64,000 bases of DNA from Dromaius novaehollandiae (lineage: Eukaryota; Chordata; Aves; Casuariiformes; Dromaiidae). A program made the position numbers and the translations under genes. Shown piece by piece: positions 49,478 through 63,070 of the stretch. The notes beneath the pieces are model-generated. The model searched no databases. It had not been told where the DNA came from and worked only from the letters and a program-made list of their open reading frames with translations. Positions within the stretch are counted from its first letter, which is position 1; each line of letters starts with the position of its first letter. The DNA lies in the NCBI RefSeq assembly GCF_036370855.1, contig NC_088099.1:34554501-34618500 (forward strand). Direction: 5' to 3'.

Positions 49478-52080
49478 AATTATTATTATTGTTATGATTG
49501 TGGGTGTGCCCAGGTTGGAATCTGTTCTGTTCTTAGCTAATCAAATACTATGCTGCAACAGTTCAGGCTTCTTGGGGAATTGCACCTGATGACAAAAGTA
49601 TTGTATAAATTAAAAGACAAGCAGAAAACTACATGCTGGCTGGAAATACGTCTTCATGTACCTATAGCACGTTGCTTCAGAAGTCAAATGCAAGGAAGTG
49701 TCAAAGTAAAAACTGCAGGAAAAAAATATGAAATTGTTAATAAAATACCAAAGTGTTAGAAAACTATCTGAAAATATTTTTGAGAATTATATAACAAAAA
49801 GTCCATTCTAGCAGCTTGTTGACTGTGTACACAGAGGAAAGAAAGATAAATTGCATATTATAAAGCCTTAATTGGCAGCAGTTTAAGAGAAGTATTTTAT
49901 TTGGAACTAACAGGTATGTAAATATCCCTCCATAGCCAACTGAATAGTATAAATTTTCAGGCCTCTTCAAAAGTTGATGCTCATAGAATGACCTGGTCAT
50001 GACTTCCGTAAAAGACAAAAAATGCATGCTCCTGCTTGAACCAGAAGATAAATAGGAAAGTGGTATCTGTGGTGTACAGGCTGGCTTCACTTGCAAAATG
50101 AACCTTTTCTTCCTTGACCTTCAAATACCCAATTAATTGAAAGCATTTGCAGGAAGAAAAATCTTTTTCACAATAGATTAAACAAGGATGGTAAGTACCA
50201 AGGATGTTTTATCAGTCATTCTTTAGTGTTATTTGACGTCGTCATTAATGGAAAAATAATAGTTTCATATAACTATTAAAAATGTTCAAATAGAAAAAGC
50301 ATACTGAAGAAGGGGGCCCATGCATTTATTGAGTTAGTATCAATAAATTACTCATTATAAAGGTACCTGAGAGAGAGTAGTCCAAAGTTGGAATATCTGT
50401 TCTGTAGCAACATTAATGGGGGTGTTGCATCTGAAGCAAAAAGAAGAGATTTTTTTTGAGGAGGAAAAGAAAGACCAAACTTGTTTTGTTATTTGAAATG
50501 AAACTATTTTATAAGTGTGGATATGATGATGCATCTGAGACTTTAAAGCTGTGTTCTCAAAGTCCTTGAGAAGGGGAATTATGCTTCAGGGATCCCTGGC
50601 AAACAGTGTCCAAATTTTCCAGTGAAATCTGTTTCATCCGAAAAATCCCAGTGAGCTGCAATTGGCATATTCCTATAACTTTAAATGGTATTTTTTATAA
50701 GCACATGGCATACAAATTACTGTATTTTTCTTTGAGCTATTAGTACAACTTTCAGCCCACTAGTCTGAATAGAAATCTAATTCTGCTGCTTATGGAAGGG
50801 ATATTTTGAGTACAGGCACGCCAGTATCGCTGCTGGTTCAGTCATGCACTCAAAAGTGCAAATAGAAAGCTGAAGAAAGATACTGCTCTTCTCATTATCT
50901 GAACTGGAGGCTATGTTAGCTTTAACAAGGAACCATCAAGCCTGCTGGTGGTGAGTTTTCCTCTTTGGTGGGTTGGAGAATGTATGGTTAAGCAACCTTT
51001 TTCTTATGGGCAACCAGAAATATGAAGGAGAAAAATGCACTGAAGATAGGGGACAGGGTGACCCAGGATTTAGGAAAAAAGATAGAAAACCACAAAACTG
51101 CTTTTAAGAAAATGTTAGCTAAACACACTGGAATGCAAATTAAGCTTGACAGTAGTGTAACAGGCATGGATTTCCCCCAAGGAGCTTGACGGAGGCCTGC
51201 AGGTCTCTCATTCTTGTGCTGATTTGAGGCATGCATTTGTACTAAGGCAAGTTGGGCTTTTCATGAGGGAAAAAATGGTTACTATGAAGGTTTCTAAAGA
51301 GTATTTTAATATTGATTTAATAATTGGACTTGGTGCTTTTTCAGGGGAGTATAAGCCTTACAGATATTTGAAAATACTAAGCACAAATATGAAAGAAAAA
51401 ATATAAAGAGGGACTATAAACAGGATTTGGCTGAAATGAAATAGAAGTTGAATAAGAGAAACAGTTTTCCTTATGGTAACCTTTTCTTGGGCATAGGATA
51501 AATCTAGTGAGATTAGAGGAGGAATTATGGATGCCAGTAAAAATATTCTCTCCCACATTTAGGTCATTTACACTATGGTGGTGATATTTATATAGCAGAA
51601 CCCAAGATCAAGAAAACTATGACCTCGGGGCTTGGGGGAAGCCTTTGCAAATAACTACATTCTGATCTACTCACTAGGAAACCTAAAGTAGGTCTTGATT
51701 TTTGTGCCATTTTCTTCCTGTGGGTCCTTAATTGAAAACAAGGATGTTGGAGGGTTTTTTTTCTGTGTTTTTTCGTTTGTTTGTTCTTGTGTTTTCTTAC
51801 TGGCATCAAAGAGAATAGAATTCAGCTCCAAAAATTAAATCCTGAGAACCATCTTGTACCTTCCCAGCTTCAAGGTGATGCTTACAGGTTGCTGTTGCAC
51901 CTATAGGTAGTTAACTCTTGCAAACTTCATCCCTGATGATGGTGATTCTTTACCCTCCCTTGCTATCTTCCCTGCAGTTAGACTCTGGCTTTAGTGGCTG
52001 TTTTGAAGGTTTTTCTTGTTAATTGTTTCCCAGCTGGCAATGAATCACTGTGTGCTACTCTGTTCTATTTTCCACTGTTC

Positions 52081-52440
52081 TGAGGGCTTGTTTATTTATT
52101 AATAAGAACAATAACAAACAGAAATGCACTGCCTCTTCATAACTGTTATTTGCCAAGCACGTTGTGCCAGAGTACCTTGCACCTGTGTCATATATTAAGT
52201 CTGTAACAGACGCTTAACATAAATAAAATGAATAATAAAACTAGTGTTTACTTGGCACCAATTTAAAAATATCTACCTCTGCGTGGATCAGCAGCTTCAA
52301 TGTTCGGCTGAAATTCTGAATAGCACAATGAAATTATTTTACCTCACGCCTAGGCCATTTATTTTATGCTGATGTTACTTACATGACAGAATTTACACAG
52401 AATAAAACAAAACAAGCTCAGGAAAGCTGTCACTATGGAG
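52081..52440. promoter_or_regulatory. Candidate conserved enhancer-like element
   Basis: The stretch has a dense set of words typical of developmental enhancers. There is a forkhead-type TGTTTATTTA and an AT-rich palindromic core TTATTAATAA at about 52,089-52,104, then SOX-type AACAATAACAAA at 52,108-52,119, and further AT-rich homeodomain-like words to 52,430. No repeat family is recognised. Conservation cannot be measured from one sequence, so this is an inference. Confidence 0.2.
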
Positions 52441-52779
52441 GGTAAGAAAGGTTATTTCGAAGTAAACCTGATTTGTATTAAACAATAGATGAAAAATACA
52501 AAGTGAGAATGGATACACATCAGTATTAAGAATTAAAAGTTTACTCAGGAAAGTTAGGCTTAATGAAAGTCACAGTCTGACTGGAACACGAAAACTATAG
52601 TTAAGGGAAAAAAAACATTGGTTACTGTACCTGACATTTAGGACTGCAAATACAACAATAAATACTCTTCTACCTTGCAAAATTCAGTTAGGACTGGCAA
52701 GGGGTCCTAGATATATTGGAAGCTTGTTATAGACTCTCTAGGTTGGACTCTGATATGGCTGGAAAGTTCAGCACTGTTA

Positions 52780-54150
52780 TTAGTGAGAAAGAGAGAGAAC
52801 TGGTAACATTGCGGGAAACTTCCACTTCCTAAATATAGTTTGGAGAACAAATGCCACTAACAGTGGTAGGCAAAAAACATTCCTGAGAGATGACAGCTGG
52901 CAGATTTCATTACCAAACAATCTCTGAAAGGGCAAGAGCTAAGTCCTCTATCAAGTCTATTTTAGACTTTTAGCAGAGATGTTGCAGAAGATAACCTTGG
53001 ATCAACTGACCACATGTAGGGAGTTTAAATTAAATGGAAAATAAGTCTGAAAGGATGTGCATTTGACACACTGAAGTTAGTTGAAATAAGTAGTTCAGGG
53101 GTAGGAATAAAGAAAAGGCTTTGCATTTCTTCAAATTAAAGTTACATAAAGTATCCAGATTCTATGTCTGTCGAAAGAGGAAAACATTTATTGAGAAAGG
53201 CTCCAGAATTGTTACGCAATTCAGCACACGCATAAATGACCTGGAAAAATAGATAAATAGGGGGCTATCAAAGTCTGTGAACAATACTGCATTTATTCGA
53301 GGCAATAAACATGAGGACTGACTGTGAATAACTGCAGAGGACCTACTTGATACTGAATGACTAGGAAAGGAAGTGGTATTTGAAATTCAATTTGAAATTG
53401 ACAGGTACATGTAAATTGATCCACTTGATTATTAGCCCACAGAGATGAGATCTTGAGGCTGTAACAGGCAGCTCTATGAATATTTCATCTTAATATTCAG
53501 GAAGGTCAGGAAAGCAAATAATATTAGGAATTATGACAAAAGGAACAGAGAACAAATCACTATTTAAATGTGTGCTTTGCATATTGAATACTGTGTCCAA
53601 AACAGGCATGCAAAAGGCAAGAGAAAGGCAAGATGGTAAGAAGGATAGTTAAAGATGTGAAATATCTTTGACGTAAGGAATGATAAAATGGGGTAGGATG
53701 CTTCAGCATGGCACAGAGAGAACTGAAAAGGTAATATTGTAGATTTCCATGTCACTCATGATTTAAAGGACAAGTGAATAGGGAATGATTGTTCATAGTC
53801 TCTTTCAGTATCAGTAGCATCAGATAAAGGTAGCAAGGACTCTGCTTAGAACAAATAAAAGGAGATACTTAATGTGTAGTCAAGATATGGAACCTCTTCC
53901 ATATGATCTACAGGATATTAAAAGCTTTCATAGTTCAAAGAGTCATCACACAAATCCATGAAAGAAAAATCAACTGAGGCCCATCAGTTATAAAGATACC
54001 ATGTCTTTGAAAGTTCCTCATCAATGTATCACCAGATGCTGGAAGGGCATTATAGGTAAATATCACTGTAGGCTTCCAAAACTTACACTCTGTCCTAGGC
54101 ATCTTTCATTGAAGGTGACCTTGGGCTTAGATGTAGCTTTGGTTTGAGTT
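52780..54150 (+). mobile_element. Ancient CR1/L3-type LINE fragment
   Basis: Diverged landmarks occur in CR1 order. GGGAAACTTCCACTTCCTAA (about 52,812) corresponds to the endonuclease 'GDFN' region. ATTTTAGACT..GATAACCTTGGATCAACTGACCAC (about 52,960-53,015) corresponds to the 'LD..SDH' region. ATAAATGACCTGGAAAAAT (about 53,231) corresponds to 'INDLEK'. GGAACCTCTTCC (about 53,890) and a tail ATCACTGTAGGCTTCC (about 54,061) resemble old amniote CR1/L3 3' ends. Many indels and stops make it long dead. Limits are approximate. Confidence 0.75.
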
Positions 54151-54159
54151 GGAGTGATA

Positions 54160-54480
54160 CAGTAGTGTTCCTTGGGGGTCTGTTGTCAGTCTTATTGAAT
54201 ACTTTTGTTATTCACTCTGCTGATGAAATATATTGAGAACCAATTTGAGAGATGCTGTCAACACAGAAAATAACGGGTATTGAAGATCATTAAAAATGAG
54301 CTGAATGGCTTTAATGATTCAAGAAACAATATTAAATTTAAAACAGCAAAAAGGACAAAGTCGCATATTTTGGAGGGCATAAGGAAATCACAAAGGGGAG
54401 CACAAAGGTAGTCTCCAACGGACAATAACCAGAAATTACTATACAATTGTGGGGAGAAAAAAGTTAGTGGCTTCTAGGAT
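54160..54480 (+). mobile_element. Second ancient CR1-type fragment, adjacent to the first
   Basis: The sequence returns to the reverse-transcriptase region after the preceding copy has already reached its 3' end. A diverged '..LFNxFV..FADD' segment is at about 54,165-54,235. AAATTTAAAACAGCAAAAAGG (about 54,335) corresponds to the 'FN..KGKC' segment. The jump back in CR1 coordinates means a separate insertion or a rearranged copy. Confidence 0.55.
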
Positions 54481-56119
54481 GAAAGAGGAAAAGGTCTTTG
54501 GAGAGAGCTTATTTGTGATATCATTCTAAAGGTATGGGATAATCGTTTTTATTCTACAAGCTCAGGTGTGCACTTCCCAGTGGGTATATAAAACTGTGCT
54601 TATCAGCAGAGAAGCTGTCTCACTCCTGCGTATTTTGTGGTTCCCCAGCTGGGCTAGTGATCTTTTTTACAGACTTCAACATGTTGCTTTTTAATTTAGT
54701 TTCCTTGGAAGCACTGCATCATGACTGTGGAACTTAAATGAAGTTCAAAACTATTACTTGAAGGAAGAATGCAAAATAGACAGTTGGTCTTTTAAATGAC
54801 ACTGGGGTGAATGACCAGGCCTTACAATGGGAGGAGTCCACCCTTGTGCCATCTGCTAACATGCTCAGGGCAGGATGTACCAGATGGAACAGAAGACCCA
54901 GCAAGAGATCTGCTTTCTGCTAGGGTACATGACATGTAGCTGTGGATTTAGCAGCAAGGTCTGGGGAGCTGTAGACCTTCCCAATGTGCTGGATCACCCT
55001 TCTCCCACCTCCTTCATGTACTGCTTCCAGTCTGCTGTATTCCATGTATTTGTGCCTAATAGGAATACTGAGGACTTTGCTTCTAAAAAGCTATCATGTG
55101 TTTGTGAGTGCTTTGTTCTTATTTTCTTTAAAGTAAACTGATTTGCTCAAGCTGCAGTTCACATCAGTGTCTCTAGCCAGGTACATGTTTTATCCTAATT
55201 CTTCCCTCTGGATCTGGGTGTTTGGTTATAGTGACAGGAATAAAGATTAAGCCTAAATCTCCTCAGAGTTTATGGCACTGTAGACTTGTAGATGCTGTGG
55301 ATTTGCAGCTGATTTTTGGGAGGAACAGGGAGAACCTATTACTATAGCTTCCAGTTTTCTGACCCAAGTGAGTGCCTCAGGGTATATTAACATATATGAA
55401 GGTTATACTCAGAGACAACATTAGATAAACTTTGTTGTTGTTGTTTGTTTAGTTTCTTTAATTTTAATTACATTGTTTCTCAAGCTCCAGTTTCTTCTGG
55501 TTTCAGATAGGGCCTAGAGTCTTTACTATTGCTTGCCCAATGATTGGGAGAAGAGGCACAGAAGTGAAAGAGCAGGGTGTAAAATGTCTGTCAAAGACCT
55601 GACTATCTTTGCTTGGTGGCTGACATCAGTAAGGCTTGGACAGCTGTACATTCAGTGTCAGCAGATGTACTGCGTATTTCTAGGACACATTGTCTGCCTT
55701 TGTGCTTCTGAAATACCTCACTGAGGCAGTATTTGTCCTTCCAGGTGCTAACATACACAGGTACTGTCTAGATGCGATTGTACGTCTAATACCAGGTTGG
55801 GGAAGAGGAATGCTCTGCCACTCTCGGTAACCTGGGCTTGTGTGTGTGATACAAAGTTTATGCAAGTCCTTCATTGGCTATGCTTTTTCCAGCTTGCACA
55901 GTCACTTGAAAAAGTTAATTAATTATCAAACTGTCTGGCATAATTCAAGCACCTGCTCTCAGACACTTAACAAGCCCTGTTACAGAGACTGTACTATGCT
56001 GTACAGTTCAGACCGTAGATAATCTTCCCATATGTCTTGTTTATAGGTAACCTATTTCCGTACAAAGCATAGGGTTGGGTTTCCTTCAGCATTAATGCTT
56101 GGAAATGCTTTCTGTGTTT
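54481..56119. other. Non-coding stretch, nothing recognised
   Basis: No gene, RNA or repeat family is recognised. Open frames of 60-88 codons (for example 54,875-55,141) show no domain. Confidence 0.5.
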
Positions 56120-56360
56120 CTAGGGCTGTGTTCCCTGCCACAGCTGCACTGCCCACACGCTGCTGCCAAGTAGGTCGCAGTCCTGCATAAAGCAGGAAAG
56201 CAGGCCGCTTTCTGTGTGCCCCACAAAGCCCTGGGCGCACTTCACCTCGGTTTTGGAAGGATTCCCTGAGCTCCGAAGTGGCTCCCCCACGCGCATGGAG
56301 GCGAGCCAAACAGAGCTGCTGGTTCAGGGCAGTCCTTTACGAAAAGCTGGTGGTTGTTTC
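56120..56360. promoter_or_regulatory. CpG-bearing GC-rich pocket
   Basis: A local GC rise with about 12 CpGs, for example CCCACGCGCATGGAGGCGAG near 56,286-56,305, contrasts with the AT-rich flanks. An 85-codon minus-strand frame (56,052-56,309) spans it without a recognisable domain. It ends about 100 bp before a MIR-type SINE. It may be a regulatory element or a non-coding exon. Confidence 0.25.
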
Positions 56361-56454
56361 AGAGTCTAGGATTTTTAGACCTCCCGATTTCAATGGGGAG
56401 AGCTCAGCTTGGTTCTCCTCCACTTTCAATGCAGGGGAACAACTGCACCTAAGA

Positions 56455-56675
56455 GGTAATGTAGCTTAGCGGGAAGGACCCTGCAGAGCTAGTCAAGGGT
56501 TCAGTTTCCGCCCTAGTCATAAGCTGTTGTGGGACCTTGGATAAATTTTTCATGCTTCTGTTTCTCCTTTTTGTACCACGCTTTGTCTTGTTAGACTGAA
56601 AGCTTTCTGAGCTTCATGTTATCCCTCTGTACTGAGCTGAACACAACAGACCCCTGAACTCTTTTAGGCACTCCA
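56455..56675 (+). mobile_element. Amniote MIR-type SINE
   Basis: The tRNA-derived head is well preserved: an A-box-like TAGCTTAGCGGG (56,462-56,473) and a B-box-like GGTTCAGTTTC (56,498-56,508). The core follows as GTGGGACCTTGGATAAATTT..TTCTGTTTCTCC, matching the 'tgtgaccttgggcaagt..cctcagtttcctc' block. The tail TTAGACTGAAAGCTTTCTGA..CTCTGTACTGAGC matches the amniote MIR tail. The order and spacing are as in the family, so the assignment is good although diverged. Confidence 0.8.
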
Positions 56676-59600
56676 GTTTGTACCGTGATGTGAATAATTA
56701 CTAAACCAAACTCCATGTGATGCCATTTATTTTTAAATATGATTTTGTTATGGAAGTGAAGGGTGACTAATTCTTCAAAAAACTGTGTGCTATGCTCTAG
56801 TGAAGGTGTTGTCAAATGTCCCTGGGTGTTTCTGCAGTTTTCCTGTTTTATTTTTACGATAATAAGAGTGTTTATATAACTAGTTACTAAGTCCCTATTT
56901 ATTAATTTAGTCCTAGGAGACACTACCAAGAATATTTTTTTTTAAAAAGTATAATATTTTACAAAATACTTTTTTTTTTTAAATAAACCTTTGCCTGTTA
57001 GATGGGAAGTAGCATTTGCCTAACCCCAATATGGTGGAAATGTCAGCAGCTATTGGTGTACTACATACATTCATCTGGGATTCTCTGGCACAATCTATAG
57101 TGCAAACTGGTAATTTCCTGTAAGGGAAAAATAAGCAGGTGATGGCATTTTTTAAACCTGCAATAACTGCTTGGCAAACATGGCTGAAGAACAATATTTT
57201 AAAATGCCTTTATGAGACAGCATAACATTCTGAGAGTGGCTTTTCTTTGGGGGGGGGGGTCACACCTATTAGATATCACTGAAGACAAAGGGCAGAAGGG
57301 AACTTTACCATTTGCTTTTGGAAAATAATTTCAGACTGATGTGGGAGAGAAGAAAAAAATTTTAATCTGTATGGTTAAAATTTTCCTGTCATTTTCGTTA
57401 AACAAGTCTGCTAGAGGAAGCCCATACAATTTTCACTTTCCACAGGCTTTAAAAACCTGTGTAACAGCTATTTGTATCATTACTGAAATCATGTTGAAAT
57501 TCCCCCAGTAAGAATGTGATCTGTATTTTTGTGGATCAGTGCTTTATAGGGGTAAGAAAATCTGCACTGGCTGCGCTAGATGTGTGTTAAGTTCAAATTT
57601 TGTGGAAGGATACTCAGGAAGCAAATGATTGACAATGTTGGCCTTTAAGGGGGCATAATTAGTCTTTAAAGCTACCACCTATTGAGACATGTGGTTCTAG
57701 TTTGTCTCATGGTGCTGCTGTTTTTGTTCTGTGTCTGGCTGCAGAGTCAAAAAGAAAACAGCGCATGGGATTTGATTGTTTGTACATAGAATGGTTAGTG
57801 CTTTTTTTTCCTTGAGAAAGCTTTTCTTTTTTTAAAGCATAAACCAGAATCTTTATGATTCCTCATGAAGACAAAATTCTCTATCTGAATTGTAATTGAA
57901 TGCACATTTGTCTTGTTGCATTTTATTATAGGCAAGAGACGAAAGACATATTCCATTTAACTGTATGAGGTGACCAGAGGTAGAACGTTATACTAAAAAT
58001 AAGGAATCAGAATAGTTATTGCATAGCTCAGGACTGAGTGGATTCATTTAATCACTCAATATGTAATAAAGGTGAAATTTAAGTGCAGATAAGATGGACT
58101 TATATCTGGAAACTTGTGCTGACTGTTCTAAATTATTAGGATGTGAAGACTTAAATATGAAGACTTGTGAGTTTTTTCACTTGAAACATTCCCTCTCTAT
58201 CTTTGCATGTTTCCCTGAGAAGTCTTTGTCACTCTTTGATTTGCTTAATACTTCCCCTATTGTTTTGTAACACCCCAGAACTCAATCTGTGCAAACTCTG
58301 TTTTTTTCCCCACTCCTGAGTATTTTCTTTGTGATGCTTGTGGTGTCTGAGTATCCTCCTTACTGCAGTAGCTCTTGCAGTTGTGCTTTATGGCAATATT
58401 AAGTAACTCTCTTGCACCACTCTGGCCCTTATGATTTTGGGGAAAATCAACTGTAATGGGTCAAAGACAAGTTAAAAAAATCTATATATCTATATAAAAA
58501 TTAAATATTCAGTTCTGTTACGCTGTAACTTTGGGGGGACCTTACCTGAGCTTTTTGAATATGTGAGGTTGATAACACAACATATGGGCTAAGTAAATTT
58601 TTCTTTTAATTGATCCTCACAAGCTAGTTAGTGGAAGCATTCATCACACATGCAACTAACTCTATTGTAATTTTATCCTACTGTTAGTTTAATACTAGCA
58701 GTTTACCATTAACTGTACAAGGAATGTGTATTGCAATGTCATCAAAGATATAAATCTTGACTATTCTTTTTTTCTAACTTGCCTCTGTTGTACTGGACAT
58801 GAGCAACTCCTTTGGATTTACCATGGCAAAACTTAACAGTTTTATAAACGGTTGTGGAAAGAGAATAAATTCATGTTAATCTCTTGTATGCAAGTCCCAA
58901 GCCTGAAGGCATACCATCAAGATATAGGTGCAGGATTATATCCTAAATCTTAAACAATAAAATGCCTTGAATGAGGAAGTACTGATTTTCCTCTTGCACG
59001 ACTTTCATTGTTCTGAGTTTTGACTGAAATTCATCTTTCAACTCTCTTAAACTCGATTAAATTGGTTCTTGGAGAGATTGCCAAAGTCTGGGAGATTTCT
59101 GGTATCAAGGTAGATATAAAATAAAATCTGGTTTTCATTAGTTGGTTTAAGGAACAGAACTTTTCTTAATCCAGAGGATCAGATTTTTGGCATTTGCTTT
59201 GTGTTTTGGAAGCAGGAAACTGCATTTCTTGTCATTGTTGTTGCCACTGACTGTGTGTGGTAGGAGAAATACAGGGACTGTGTGAGCAGAAGCTTAAGAT
59301 GTGCAGAGGAGGTCAGTGGTTGATCTGGGAATGAAGAAATGACTTTTGTTTTCATTTCTGAAGGGATGAGACTGATTTTTGTTTGTGGGATCATTTAACA
59401 AAGCTGCAGATATGCTTTTTTCTTAAGGGACAGTAAGGATATGGCTGTTTTTGACTATTTGAAGATACTGAGCATTAAGGGCTTAGGATTCTTGTGTTCT
59501 CTTGTCTAATTGTCTGGATGAAGGTCGTGCGAGATGCTGGAATTGGATTGCTGTGTGCCTTCCTGTTACTGAGTCATGGGATGGAGTCAGGAAACCAAGC

Positions 59601-60446
59601 ACCAGCCCTTTCCCTTTTCTCATCACATTGCTAGGAATTTGGGCAGCAATGGACCAGAAGCTTTCTCAATGGAGCATTCTTTCTTAGTCTTGAAATATGT
59701 TACTAGAACCTTTTTTCTGTTTTTCTAGAAGATGAGAATGTGACCATGAACTTCTTGTGGTAGGCTCAACAGTATTAAATAGCTGCAGTGTGTTCCACTG
59801 GGACAGGCACTGGAACCAAGTGTTTTTAGGCTGACCAAAGAAAACACTGGAAACATTAAGAACAGTTTGATTCAGCCAAAAATGCCATTTGGGAAAGACA
59901 CAGTTTCTTTACAAGCTGCCATGTGAGGCTATTGACACAATATGTTACAAATCTGCCTCATAAAATGAAATATTTTGAAATCTCATGTGCAGTTAACAGA
60001 TGGACTAATTGGAGACTAAATTATTTGTGGCAGTTAACTGGCAGATGGGTTGAAGCAGGGTTTTATCAAGAAGTAGATATGACTTGTGGAAAAAAGATAG
60101 GAATTTGCAGAATTTGAGATGAACTCTGTATTTTAAATTGAATCTATTAGTTATCAGGGACACAACACAAATGTGCATCTTTAAAAATACATCCAGATGC
60201 ATCAAGGCAGAAAACAGGAGTAAATTAATGGGGGACCGTAGGGTCTCACACACTGGTGTTTTACTGCCTGAATCTTGATGGAGACCAAATCTGGTGTCCC
60301 ACTATGTGGCTGAGTTCATTTGTGGCTGGTTAGGATGTTTCTTTGCACTGAAATGACAGGAAACAAGGAAAGAAATGATTGAGTTTGGTGATATTAAGTG
60401 GATAGATAAGAAAACAGGTCAGAAAGGAACTTAAGCAAAAAGAAAA
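56676..60446. other. Non-coding stretch with simple tracts
   Basis: No gene is recognised. An AT inverted repeat lies at 56,944-56,974 (AAAAAGTAT / ATACTTTTT, 13-base loop) and a G11 run at 57,249-57,259. Confidence 0.5.
57249..57259. repeat. G11 homopolymer
   Basis: An uninterrupted run of eleven G, likely length-variable. Confidence 0.95.
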
Positions 60447-60473
60447 GGGGGGGGTGGGGGAAGAAAGGGTGGG
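60447..60473 (+). other. G-quadruplex-capable motif, plus strand
   Basis: G-runs of 8, 5, 3 and 3 are separated by T, AAGAAA and T. All loops are seven bases or fewer, which fits the classical quadruplex pattern. Confidence 0.8.
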
Positions 60474-63065
60474 TAGGTTTGAGTATAAAAATAAGCAAAT
60501 GGAAGAGAGAGCAGTTACTGTACAGAACAAAAATAACGGTGAAGGGAAAGACAAGAAAGAAAATGTGGAAAATTATCAAATAAAGTGGAGGGCAATTAGA
60601 CAGGAAGAACAAACCTGAGACAAAAATGAATTCTATTTTTTATTTTTTGTAAAGCTTAGTGCAAAAAAAGAATACAGTAAATTGTCTGATCTGAGTTCCT
60701 GGATGTTAGGTTGTGGGATGCTTGCACTGATGTTCATCACGAGCATGTTTGAGGAACATTTGAACATTACAAAGGCTGCTGCTTTAAACCCAGAAATCCT
60801 CTCTGGCCACACTGTGTATGGAGCTATTTGTTTGTGTTAATGATGTCTGTCTCCCCGAAATGTTGTGCCCTTCCAGAATGCATGTTCCTGCCCATTTGTC
60901 CCTAAGAGTCATCAGTTTTACCCTCAAAATTGCTATTTGTTGCAGTAGTTTTGAACAAAAGCTGGTTGGAGGATTCTTTTCTTGAGCCTTTCATCTATAA
61001 TGTTATCAGGGACTATAAAATAAAGACACTCTGCAAATCCAGATTTTGATTTTGCTGCCCTTTTCTTTTACTTGGTTTCACACTGGAACTAACTCTTGTC
61101 CTGTGCTAGGGTCCTTTCGCTTTCTTCTGGGAGGTGGAACTCTCACCCGTATGATGCCCATCTTGCAATCTCTCCACACTCTGGATAACAGCTATTCTTT
61201 GGTATTATAACAAATATAAATGGCATAGTGTTTTTCAGCTTTGTTTAGGGTATACTTGTACTTGACATGTACAGAAACAAGGAGCTGCTTATGACAAATT
61301 GCCTGGTTTTATTGCTTCTCAATTATTGCACTTGCATTTTTTACCATAGAATTAAATGTACAGCAATAAAACTATGGCTATTTATGCAAAGTGTTTTTTT
61401 CCACTGAAATTTTTTTGAACTTTATTTAAAACTAGCACGAAAAATAAGCCAAAACAAAACACCTAGCTTTGATTTCACTACACTAGTGTTGAGACAGGAA
61501 ATGGAGGGGGTAAGAAAAAGAAAAGGCCTTTAAAGCATATACATAAGCATATTTATGTAGTGCTTATAAAATGAGAAAGCAAACACTGCTCCCAGCCTAT
61601 ATGTATATAGGTATGCCTAGTGGAAATTGTTAAATGATATCAGGAACTGAGCATGGTAGACACAGACTATATTTGTGCACCTCCAGTTAACAGCTGAGAT
61701 ACAGCGAGCTGAGATTAGCTTGGGCATTTCACTAGTGCAATAGTTTTAGGCCAGGTTACCTTGCAAGGCGTGAGAGTGCAGTGAAGAATTAGGATGTGTG
61801 GATAGCTATGCTGTGCGTACCGGTGAATCCTAAAAAGACCCCAGTATCTGGCCTTTATGATTAGGACAGGCAAAAGGCTTTGCTGTGCAATGCTGGCTGC
61901 AGTGAGAAAAGAGGGTGACTTATTGCTACTGAGCATCTGGCCGATGGGATGCCGAGCCTCCCCACTGGCCCAGGATTACTCAAATATTGCTGTCCAGCCA
62001 GGGAGGTGCCGCGTTCACGTGGGCTGGTTCATGTGGCCCCCCCAAGCTCTGCCCCCCTTCCCGATGCTGGGGGGGATGCACATGGCAGCAGACTGCTAAA
62101 GGTGGTGATACGCAGTATTCAGTCAGCACTTCTCTATTTCATATCAACTTGAGGGTTGGGGGGGTGGGCAGCTCTTTATAAACACTTATGTTGAAGCTGT
62201 GACATACTGACAAAATTCAGGCAGCTCAAAATGAAAGCTGACAGTCTGTCCTTAATTTGCACCAGTGGGAAAAATGATGTGAGAGGGCGCAAAGTCAAGC
62301 ACAGAGTATCAGCTGGGATTTGTGTTCCTGCGTACATCAAAATCTTAACGATAAACACAGTCTTTGAGGTTTTTATGCAGACAGAACTCTTAAGGAAGTT
62401 AAACATAAATTTGTGGTCAGGAACAATCTTAGTCTGATAACTACTGCCAGTTTGTTTGCATTATTAAATGTAATTTAATTTAGATCTTCATTTTAAAATG
62501 CTTACTGTGGGTTATAAATGTGTTTTCTAGGAAGCTTGATAAAGAACATGCAAATATGATGGATACTGTGCATCTTTAAATATATAAATCAAAATGTCAG
62601 TGCAAAATAGTTGTTCTTCTTGCACTGTCACTATATAAATTTAAGTACTGAAAAAGCTTCACATTTCTTTTGGGCACTAAATTACATTCTAGACTAAATA
62701 ATTTGCCAAATCTGTAATCTGTTTTTCTCAGGGGGACAGGGGAGTGTTAAAAGTCAAAGCTAATTTTTAGTTACGCAAGTGAAAAATCATCAAATTATTT
62801 TTTTTAACTTTTTTCTTTGCCTCTGACTAAAACCTCCTAATTTTCCTCCTTTAGTATTGCTCTTGCAGTTTACTTTATGGTTTCCATCCCTTTTAATTTT
62901 TTTTGGCCAAATATACAATGCCAGAATAGAGATGCAGTGTAAATCATTGACTTAGAAATAGAAATGCTACAACATTAAGACACAAAAAAAGGATTGATTG
63001 TTATCAGTATAATAATTCACATGTTAAATATTGATAGCTGACTTAGTGTAGGATACAACATTCCA
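60474..63065. other. Non-coding stretch, nothing recognised
   Basis: No gene is recognised. The part at about 61,920-62,075 is GC-rich with C7 and G7 runs and overlapping chance open frames of 64-80 codons; none has a domain. Confidence 0.5.
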
Positions 63066-63070
63066 GGTGT

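Larger units (their letters stand above)
48173..52080. other. Non-coding stretch with homopolymer and C-rich tracts
   Basis: No gene is recognised. It contains the C-rich tract at 48,875-48,907 and a T19 run at 49,459-49,477. The largest open frame is 110 codons on the minus strand (49,764-50,096) without a domain. Confidence 0.5.

Noticed and set aside
56944-56974. AT inverted repeat AAAAAGTAT / ATACTTTTT
   Set aside because: Pure A/T arms with one G-C pair arise readily in such AT-rich sequence; no transcript context.
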